Part shown: one piece after another, positions 1 to 4,834 of the stretch | How the letters are laid out: each line of letters opens with the position of its first letter | Position numbering within the stretch: position 1 is the stretch's first letter | NCBI GenBank assembly: GCA_044340025.1 | Contig: JBIIUJ010000054.1 | Location: forward strand, 1 to 15,342 | DNA: 15,342 bases | Origin: JBIIUJ01 sp044340025 | Lineage (GTDB): Bacteria; Pseudomonadota; Alphaproteobacteria; Caulobacterales; Aquidulcibacteraceae | Direction of reading: 5' to 3' | The notes under the pieces: model-generated | Databases searched by the model: none | Seen by the model: the letters and a program-made list of their open reading frames with translations, nothing else | Told to the model about the DNA's origin: nothing | Program-made: the position numbers and the translations under genes

Positions 1-36
1 CCGAAGGAGGCCTGGGCCAACGCGGGGATCGTCTGA
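1..36 (+). CDS. C-terminal tail of an unidentified protein (cut by window start)
   Basis: The first reading frame is open from base 1 and ends at TGA 34-36, giving the last eleven residues PKEAWANAGIV. Every sense codon ends in G or C, as expected for a real gene in this genome. The fragment is too short to name a family. It lies 58 bp before the cytochrome c start. Another frame is also open at the left edge, so this call rests mainly on codon-position bias. Confidence 0.4.
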   Translation, partial: PKEAWANAGIV

Positions 37-81
37 AGTGGTCAACTGCTCCCCGCCTCTCGCACAGGCGGGCGCGCTTGC

Positions 82-87
82 TAGGGT
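82..87 (+). promoter_or_regulatory. Candidate -10 element of a leaderless cytochrome c transcript
   Basis: TAGGGT ends 7 nt before the ATG at 95, where a transcript would begin at or near the start codon. GGAGG at 88-92 is only 2 nt from the ATG, too close for a normal ribosome binding site. I see no clear -35. The start context GGCCATG is shared with three other genes in the window (pyrF, the small secreted protein at 6791 and the DsbD-like gene at 14694). Confidence 0.25.
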
Positions 88-94
88 GGAGGCC

Positions 95-496
95 ATGAAA
101 CAGCTTCTGATCGCCGCCGCGCTGATGGCCGGCCCCGCTCTCGCCCAGGCCCCCGCCAGCGCCCCCAGGCCGCCAGACGGCGCGCGCCTCTGGCTCCAGT
201 GCCGGTCCTGCCACGAGTTGCAGCCCGGCGGCCCCGCCCGCACCGGGCCGCATCTAGGCGACCTGTTCAACCGCAAGATCGCCGCTTTGCCCGGCTATAC
301 CTATTCGGCCGCGCTGAAGGCGCATGCCGACGAGACCTGGACCGAAGCGCGCCTGAACCAGTGGCTCGCCTCGCCGCGCTCCTTCGCGCCGGGCAATCTG
401 ATGAGCTTTGTGGGCATTCCCGATCCGGCGCGGCGCGCGGCGCTGATCGCCTATATCCGAGAGCAGTCCCGACCCCAGGCCGCCCCGGCGCGATGA
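95..496 (+). CDS. Periplasmic class I cytochrome c
   Basis: This is a 133-residue c-type cytochrome, expected to carry electrons in the periplasm. Residues 1-17 (MKQLLIAAALMAGPALA) form a signal peptide, which fixes the start at ATG 95 rather than at the in-frame GTG upstream. The haem-binding CxxCH is CRSCH at about residues 36-40. A GP-L motif follows, then a YS-AL segment, and NLMSF near residue 109 supplies the likely axial methionine. Length and motif order fit the small soluble c2/c552-like group. Its redox partner cannot be told from the sequence. The stop overlaps the tenA start (ATGA, 493-496), so the two are probably cotranscribed, although no functional link between a cytochrome c and thiamine salvage is obvious. 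Confidence 0.9.
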   Translation: MKQLLIAAALMAGPALAQAPASAPRPPDGARLWLQCRSCHELQPGGPARTGPHLGDLFNRKIAALPGYTYSAALKAHADETWTEARLNQWLASPRSFAPGNLMSFVGIPDPARRAALIAYIREQSRPQAAPAR

Positions 497-1164
497 GCGA
501 CTTCTGCGCCGACATCTGGGACAAGGCTTCCCGGCTGCGCGCCGCAGTCCACGCCCACCCGTTCAACCGGGAACTGGCGGACGGCACGCTGCCGAAGCCG
601 GCCTTCCAGCGCTACATGATCCAGGACGCGCTTTATCTGCAGGGCTATGCCCGGGTTCTGGCGCTTGGCGCGGCCAAGGCGCCCGACGCCGATACGATCC
701 TCGAGTTCTCGGAAGCCGCCAAGACCGCCATCGTGGTCGAGCGGGCTTTGCATGCGGGCTATCTCGCGCAATTCGGCATTGACCCGAAGGCGGCCGAAGG
801 CGCGGCCCAGACGCCCGCCTGCGAAGCCTATGTGAACTTCATGCTGGCCACCGCCGTGACCGACAGCTTTGCGGTGCTGGCGGCAGCGGTTCTGCCCTGC
901 TTCTGGCTTTATCAGGACGTGGGAACCGCAATCGCGGCCGAGAGCCCGCCGGGCAATTTCTATCAGGCCTGGGTCGACACCTACTCCGATCCCGGCTTCG
1001 CGGCGGCGACGGCGCGCATGAAGGCCATCGTGGACGCAGCCGCGCGGGCCGCGGGCGAGACCGAGCGCGCGCGCATGGCCGCCGCGTTTCTGCGCTGCGC
1101 CCAGCACGAATGGCTGTTCTGGGACACAGCCTATACCGGCGCGGACTGGCCAGTGCGGCCGTAG
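493..1164 (+). CDS. tenA: TenA-family aminopyrimidine aminohydrolase (thiaminase II)
   Basis: The 223-residue product matches the TenA family, which hydrolyses aminopyrimidine breakdown products of thiamine in the salvage pathway and can also cleave thiamine. Visible family features are the QD-LYL segment with the substrate-binding Asp45, Tyr113 in the EAYVNFM stretch, the presumed catalytic Cys136 in LPCFWLY, and the C-terminal Glu206 in HEWLFWDTAY. Length is normal for the family (about 220-230). The chosen ATG overlaps the cytochrome c stop by four bases and has no good Shine-Dalgarno, so translational coupling is likely. An in-frame start much further upstream would run through the cytochrome gene and is rejected. 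No other thi gene is in the window. Confidence 0.9.
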   Translation: MSDFCADIWDKASRLRAAVHAHPFNRELADGTLPKPAFQRYMIQDALYLQGYARVLALGAAKAPDADTILEFSEAAKTAIVVERALHAGYLAQFGIDPKAAEGAAQTPACEAYVNFMLATAVTDSFAVLAAAVLPCFWLYQDVGTAIAAESPPGNFYQAWVDTYSDPGFAAATARMKAIVDAAARAAGETERARMAAAFLRCAQHEWLFWDTAYTGADWPVRP

Positions 1165-1187
1165 GGATCGGCGCTATTGCGCCGTCC
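1165..1187 (+). terminator. Small hairpin between convergent tenA and bdhA
   Basis: GGCGC (1170-1174) and GCGCC (1179-1183) pair around a TATT loop. The stem extends by C1169-G1184 and, past a bulged T, by three more pairs. It sits exactly where tenA and bdhA converge and overlaps the bdhA stop codon. There is no T-run on either side, so intrinsic termination is uncertain; it could act in both directions. Confidence 0.35.
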
Positions 1188-1950
1188 AGCCGCCGTCCAT
1201 CGGCAGGGCGGCGCCATTGATCTGGCCGGCCTCGTCGGAGCAGAGAAACAGCGCAAACGCGCCCAGCTGCTCCACCGTCACGAACTGCTTGGTCGGCTGA
1301 GCGGCGAGCAACACGTCGCGGACCACCGCTTCTTCCGTGATGCCGCGGGCGCGGGCCTGATCGGGGATCTGGGCCTTCACCAGCGGGGTGAGCACATAGC
1401 CCGGGCAGATGGCGTTGCAGGTCACGCCGTCCTGGGCATGCTCCAGCGCCACGGCCTTCGTGAAACCGACGATGCCGTGCTTGGCCGCCACATAGGCCGA
1501 CTTGAACGGCGAGGCGACGAGCCCGTGGGCGGACGCGATATTGATGATCCGGCCCCAGCGGCGGCTCGCCATGCCGCGGATCGCGATGCGGGTGGCATGG
1601 AAAGCGGCCGAGAGATTGATCGCGATGATCTGGTCCCACTTCTCGGGCGGGAAATCCTCCACCGGGCTGACATGCTGGATGCCGGCGTTGTTGACGAGGA
1701 TATCGACCGCGCCAAACCGCGCCTCGGCGGCGTTCACCATATCGACGATCTCGTCAGGCTTCGTCATGTCGGCGGGGTGATAGGCCAATTCGGCGCCGGT
1801 GCTGCCGGCAAGCGCGGCGCGCGTGGTCTCGATCCCCACAGGATCGCCCAGCCCATTGAGCATCACATTCATGCCCGCCTTCGCAAAGGCGGTGGCGATT
1901 CCGAGACCGATGCCGCTGGTGGAGCCGGTGACAATGGCGGTGCGGGGCAT
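1174..1950 (-). CDS. bdhA: 3-hydroxybutyrate dehydrogenase (short-chain dehydrogenase)
   Basis: The 258-residue protein is a classical short-chain dehydrogenase that interconverts (R)-3-hydroxybutyrate and acetoacetate with NAD, normally in polyhydroxybutyrate or ketone-body use. The nucleotide-binding TGSTSGIG is at residues 8-15, NNAG at 87-90, the catalytic Ser140, and Tyr153/Lys157 in SAYVAAK. Several stretches are typical of the hydroxybutyrate dehydrogenase branch rather than generic SDRs: GIQHVSPVEDFP, HGLVASPFKSAY, NAICPGYVLTPLV, QPTKQFV and the C-terminal DGGWTAQ. The start is supported by AGGAG (1958-1962 on this strand) 7 nt upstream. The gene is convergent with tenA and divergent from pyrF across 90 bp. 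No other PHB genes are nearby. Confidence 0.93.
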   Translation of the reverse strand: MPRTAIVTGSTSGIGLGIATAFAKAGMNVMLNGLGDPVGIETTRAALAGSTGAELAYHPADMTKPDEIVDMVNAAEARFGAVDILVNNAGIQHVSPVEDFPPEKWDQIIAINLSAAFHATRIAIRGMASRRWGRIINIASAHGLVASPFKSAYVAAKHGIVGFTKAVALEHAQDGVTCNAICPGYVLTPLVKAQIPDQARARGITEEAVVRDVLLAAQPTKQFVTVEQLGAFALFLCSDEAGQINGAALPMDGGWTAQ

Positions 1951-2003
1951 GGGCGCTCTCCTGAATGCTGCGGTGCACGGTGGGCTTAGCCGTCCGGAGG
2001 CGA

Positions 2004-2033
2004 TTGCGCGAGCCCTGCCCGGGCCGCCATAAG
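2004..2033 (+). promoter_or_regulatory. Candidate promoter for a leaderless pyrF transcript
   Basis: TTGCGC (2004-2009) and CATAAG (2028-2033) are 18 bp apart. The -10-like element ends 7 nt before the pyrF ATG, which places transcription start at about the start codon. No Shine-Dalgarno is visible between them. The element lies in the 90-bp divergent gap shared with bdhA. Confidence 0.35.
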
Positions 2034-2040
2034 CCCGGCC

Positions 2041-2925
2041 ATGACCGCTTTCGCCGACCGCCTGATCGACGCGACACGCCGCCTTGGCCATCCGCTTTGC
2101 GTGGGGCTCGATCCTTTCGCCGAGCGCATCCCCGCGCTCTTCGGGCCGCAAGGGGCGGTGGAGACGGCGGAGGCCTTCTTCAGCGCGGTGATCGCCCGGT
2201 TGGCGGGCCGCGTTGCGGCGATCAAGCCGCAGATCGGCCTGTTCGAGCCTTGGGGTGCGGCCGGCGTGGCCGCCGTCGAGCGGCTGTGCGAGCGGGCACA
2301 GGCGGCGGACCTTCTCGTGATCCTCGACGCCAAGCGCGGCGACATCGGCACCACGGCGCAGGGCTATGCCCGCGCCTGCCTCGGGCCGGACCCGGCCTTT
2401 GCAGCCGATTGCGTGACGGTGAACCCCTATATGGGCCTCGACACGCTGGAACCGTTCTTCGCCGCCGCCGAACAGACCGCCAAGGGCGTGGCGGTGCTGG
2501 TGCGCACCTCCAACCCCGGCGCGCGGGACTTTCAGGATCTGGATGCGAGCGGCGCCCCGCTCTGGGCGCGGGTAGCCGAAGCGCTGCAACCGGCGATGGA
2601 CCGCCTGAAGGGCGAAAGCGGCTTTTCCTCACTGATGATCGTGGCGGGCGCCACCTGGCCGCAGGAGGCGCGGACTTTGCGCGCGCTGCTGGGGCAGGCG
2701 CTGTTCCTTGTGCCGGGCTATGGCGCGCAGGGCGGGGCGGCGGGCGATGCGGTGGCGGGCTTCATCGCAGGGCCGGCTGGGCTTGAGGGCGGGCTGGTCA
2801 GTTCCTCGCGCGCTATCCTCTATCCGCCGGGCGCGCATGACACTGCCGCGGCCTGGGAGCGGGCGTTCGATCAGGCGCTGGAGGCGGCGTCCGCCGAGCT
2901 CGCCGCCGCCGTCCGGGCAGGCTAG
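2041..2925 (+). CDS. pyrF: Orotidine 5'-phosphate decarboxylase, long (type 2) form
   Basis: This 294-residue enzyme converts OMP to UMP, the last step of pyrimidine synthesis. The catalytic Asp-Lys-Asp signature is LDAKRGDIGTTA at residues 95-106, with Lys98 the proton donor and Asp96 and Asp101 beside it. CVGLDP (20-25) and IKPQIGLFE (61-69) contribute the substrate-binding strands. PGYGAQGG (about 225-232) and SSSRAILY are the phosphate-gripping end of the barrel. The length and the TTAQGYA/NPYMGLD wording match the type 2 subfamily (about 270-310 residues) rather than the roughly 230-residue form usual in proteobacteria. The stop TAG overlaps that of the convergent gene. The start has no Shine-Dalgarno and may be leaderless. 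Confidence 0.93.
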   Translation: MTAFADRLIDATRRLGHPLCVGLDPFAERIPALFGPQGAVETAEAFFSAVIARLAGRVAAIKPQIGLFEPWGAAGVAAVERLCERAQAADLLVILDAKRGDIGTTAQGYARACLGPDPAFAADCVTVNPYMGLDTLEPFFAAAEQTAKGVAVLVRTSNPGARDFQDLDASGAPLWARVAEALQPAMDRLKGESGFSSLMIVAGATWPQEARTLRALLGQALFLVPGYGAQGGAAGDAVAGFIAGPAGLEGGLVSSSRAILYPPGAHDTAAAWERAFDQALEAASAELAAAVRAG

Positions 2926-3284
2926 AAGCCGCCGCCGTCGAATGGCTCCAGCGCACAGCCGAAGCCGGGGGTGAGTTCGGCCGCCACCTGATCGAGGCCG
3001 GCGGCGTTCACGATCACCTTCCGGTCGACATAGGTGATGTCCATCTGGGCGAGCGTGGCGGGATCGAAGTCGCCCACACAGCTTTCATAGGGCCGGCCGG
3101 CCACGAACAGACAGGAACACATCTGCTTGGCCACAAAGCCGCCGCCGATTTCGGCGGTGCGGCGCGCAAACAGGAGGAAGATCACCGCACCCACCGCAAT
3201 CGCGACCAGCACGAGCCCGACGATCGTCATGGGCGAGGGCAGCCGCAGGCGCGGACGCGGGGCGTCTTCGACAGTCTCGCTCAT
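2922..3284 (-). CDS. Small membrane-anchored protein resembling the N-terminal domain of alphaproteobacterial serine hydrolases
   Basis: The 120-residue protein has a Pro/Arg-rich N-terminus, one transmembrane helix at about residues 20-40 followed by ARR, and a C-terminal domain of about 75 residues. Topology is uncertain: arginines flank both sides. The domain carries Cys56, Cys58, Cys69 and Cys110. From memory of the family, the CSCLFVAGRP segment, the later VDRKVIVNAAGL strand and the closing PGFGCALE resemble a domain that precedes the catalytic part in many alphaproteobacterial beta-lactamase-like serine hydrolases. Here it is encoded separately, divergent from such a hydrolase across 48 bp. 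The start is the ATG before SETVEDAP; only a weak GAGG lies upstream. Its stop overlaps that of pyrF (CTAG, 2922-2925). Function is unknown. Confidence 0.72.
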   Translation of the reverse strand: MSETVEDAPRPRLRLPSPMTIVGLVLVAIAVGAVIFLLFARRTAEIGGGFVAKQMCSCLFVAGRPYESCVGDFDPATLAQMDITYVDRKVIVNAAGLDQVAAELTPGFGCALEPFDGGGF

Positions 3285-3332
3285 GGCGCGCCTCGTGGGG
3301 CTGGCGGGGGCGGGAGGGGGGCTGCTAGAAGC

Positions 3333-4547
3333 ATGGGCGTGAGCTTTAGCCTTCCTTCGTCTTTCCCGCCAATCCGGCGCCGTGCGTTTCTGATCGGGGC
3401 GGCGGGCGCAGGCCTTGCCGGCGCAGCCCCAGCCCAGCGCGCGAGCGCGCCGCTCGCCCCCCTGCCCGCCCAGCCCGCGGATACGCCGTGGCCGACCAAG
3501 GTCTGGCCGCGCGGCGCCTTCGAGGAGGGCGTGGACGGCGCCGCCATCGGCCGGCAGGTGGAGGGCGCGCTCTCCGGCCGGTTCCCGGAACTGGGCCAGA
3601 CGCGCGCGGTGGTGATCGTGCGGCGCGGCCGCATCGTGCTGGAGCGCTATGGCGAAGGGTTTGACCCTGGCGTGCGGCAGGTCGGCTGGTCCATGACCAA
3701 ATCGGTCACCCAGGCGCTGGCCGGCATTGCGGTGCAGGACAAGACGATCACGCTCGACGAGCCGATGGGCCATCCGCTCTGGCCTGCTGGCGATCCGCGC
3801 GCGGCGATCACCTTCCGCCACGCCCTGACCATGACCGACGGGCTGCGCTGGCGCGAGATTGGCGCGCGCTCCCCCACCGAGAATGACGCCGCCCGCCTGC
3901 TCTACGGGCCGGGGCGGCTGGACGTCTCGGCCTGGGCCGCAAGCCGCCCGCGCGAGCATGCCCCCGGCGCCTTCTGGCGCTATTCCACCGGCTCGTCGCA
4001 TCTTGTGGCGGCGGCGCTGCAGCGCCGGATCGGCTCCTATGGCCGAGCCGATATCGGCGGGCGGCAGAAATTCTTCGATTTCATGCAGACGCGGCTGTTC
4101 CGCCTGATCGGCATGACCAGCGCCGCGCCGGAGTTCGATCTGCGCGGAACCTACTATGGCGGATCGCTTCTGTGGGCCACGCCGCAGGACTGGGCCCGGT
4201 TCGGGCTTCTTTATCTGCGCGACGGCGTCTGGGACGGCCAGCGCCTGCTGCCCGATGGCTGGGTGGATTTCGCGCGCACCAAAAGCCCGGCCGTGAATGT
4301 GGACGCCTATGGCGCGTCCTGGTGGATCAGCCCGCAAGGCGCCGGGCGATTCGAGCATTCAAGCCCTCTGTTCCCGGACGGTCCCTACGATTCGTTCCAG
4401 GCGCAGGGCTTCCAGGGCCAGATTCTCGCTCTTTTCCCGTCGCGCGATCTCGTCATCGTCCGCCTTGGGCTGAAAGAAGGCGTGGACTGGTCCGCGCTTG
4501 GCGCCTGGATTGCGCCGATCGCCAAGGCCTTCCCCGTCCTCGCCTGA
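3333..4547 (+). CDS. Tat-exported beta-lactamase-fold serine hydrolase (class C / 6-aminohexanoate hydrolase-like)
   Basis: The 404-residue protein is a penicillin-binding-protein-like serine hydrolase. Residues 15-34 form a twin-arginine signal (RRAFL then a hydrophobic, alanine-rich stretch), so it is probably exported folded. The catalytic SxxK is SMTK at 120-123, the tyrosine motif is YST at 217-219 within RYSTGSSHLVAA, and GFQGQ at 359-363 occupies the position of the third active-site box. Segments such as LTMTDGLRW, the WATPQDWARFG stretch and the GYG-like WW-SP region fit esterase/6-aminohexanoate-oligomer hydrolase relatives more than true beta-lactamases. Substrate cannot be assigned. 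The start ATG has GGAGGG about 13 nt upstream; an in-frame GTG at 3339 is an alternative start. A possible partner is the divergent small protein at 2922-3284. Confidence 0.88.
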   Translation: MGVSFSLPSSFPPIRRRAFLIGAAGAGLAGAAPAQRASAPLAPLPAQPADTPWPTKVWPRGAFEEGVDGAAIGRQVEGALSGRFPELGQTRAVVIVRRGRIVLERYGEGFDPGVRQVGWSMTKSVTQALAGIAVQDKTITLDEPMGHPLWPAGDPRAAITFRHALTMTDGLRWREIGARSPTENDAARLLYGPGRLDVSAWAASRPREHAPGAFWRYSTGSSHLVAAALQRRIGSYGRADIGGRQKFFDFMQTRLFRLIGMTSAAPEFDLRGTYYGGSLLWATPQDWARFGLLYLRDGVWDGQRLLPDGWVDFARTKSPAVNVDAYGASWWISPQGAGRFEHSSPLFPDGPYDSFQAQGFQGQILALFPSRDLVIVRLGLKEGVDWSALGAWIAPIAKAFPVLA

Positions 4548-4578
4548 CGCCCGAACGCACCCCAAAACGGGCGAAACC

Positions 4579-4587
4579 TGTGGATGG
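4579..4587 (+). promoter_or_regulatory. Weak DnaA-box-like nonamer upstream of nrdA
   Basis: TGTGGATGG reads CCATCCACA on the minus strand and matches the DnaA consensus TTATCCACA at seven of nine positions. DnaA is known to control nucleotide-synthesis genes in Caulobacter, which makes the position upstream of nrdA suggestive. A single seven-of-nine nonamer can occur by chance. Confidence 0.22.
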
Positions 4588-4632
4588 CGCGGGAAAAGCC
4601 CCCTTCCAATTGGCGCCGGCGGAGGCCGCGCA

Positions 4633-4648
4633 TTAGGGTCTCGTTAAC
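4633..4648 (+). promoter_or_regulatory. CtrA-like binding site upstream of nrdA
   Basis: TTAG (4633-4636), seven bases, then TTAAC (4644-4648) matches the CtrA consensus TTAA-N7-TTAAC with one mismatch. The right half lies inside a perfect 10-bp palindrome, TCGTTAACGA (4641-4650). AT-rich words like this are scarce in such GC-rich DNA. The site is about 70 bp upstream of the presumed nrdA transcription start, so it does not overlap the -35. Confidence 0.4.
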
Positions 4649-4679
4649 GAAAAAAACGTGTGCGCAGGGCTTCGCCCGA

Positions 4680-4712
4680 TTGACGCAAAGGCGAACACCC
4701 TATCACTATATC
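4680..4712 (+). promoter_or_regulatory. Probable nrdA promoter
   Basis: TTGACG (4680-4685) is a near-consensus -35. The -10 lies in the AT-rich stretch at 4704-4712: CACTAT gives an 18-bp spacer, while the better-matching TATATC gives 21. The -10 region coincides with the NrdR box, the usual geometry for repression by NrdR. This start would leave a leader of roughly 115 nt before the nrdA ATG. Confidence 0.5.
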
Positions 4713-4718
4713 TTGTGT
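4703..4718 (+). promoter_or_regulatory. NrdR box (ribonucleotide reductase operator)
   Basis: TCACTATATCTTGTGT matches the NrdR-box consensus ACACTATATATAGTGT at 13 of 16 positions, including the CAC and GTGT arms and the central TATAT. It is placed over the -10 of the only promoter I can see before nrdA. NrdR is the (d)ATP-sensing repressor of nrd genes and its boxes usually occur in pairs; I find no convincing second box at the usual spacing, only an extra ACAC at 4695-4698. Confidence 0.75.
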
Positions 4719-4770
4719 CGGGAGAAAGATCCGGCGCTAAATCGGGGAATTCGGCGGTTGCGTTCCAGGC

Positions 4771-4795
4771 CGCGCGGGAGCACCATATCCGCGCG
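4771..4795 (+). other. Hairpin in the presumed nrdA leader
   Basis: CGCGCGG (4771-4777) and CCGCGCG (4789-4795) form a perfect 7-bp stem with an 11-nt loop. It lies about 40 nt before the nrdA ATG, inside the leader predicted from the NrdR-box promoter. No known riboswitch fold is recognisable. Confidence 0.4.
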
Positions 4796-4834
4796 ACAGG
4801 AAAAGTGCGCCCAATGGGACTGGGGAGCAAGAGA

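Noticed and set aside
2922..4358. 478-codon minus-strand frame opposite the serine hydrolase
   Set aside because: Only the last 120 codons (from 3284) look like protein. The upstream extension is antisense to a gene with clear catalytic motifs.
3333..4547. True beta-lactamase resistance gene
   Set aside because: SxxK is present, but the YST motif and the GFQGQ third box in place of KTG point to an esterase or oligomer-hydrolase relative.
4646..4661. Second NrdR box ending in GTGT
   Set aside because: Only the A-run and GTGT arm match, and its distance of 57 bp from the strong box is not the usual spacing.
4658..4834. N-terminal extension of NrdA by 59 residues from GTG 4658
   Set aside because: The extension would read through the TTGACG promoter and the NrdR box, and a good Shine-Dalgarno precedes ATG 4835.
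4719..4834. Cobalamin riboswitch before the reductase gene
   Set aside because: The enzyme has the Tyr-Tyr pair of class I, not class II, and I see no B12-box or the expected leader length.
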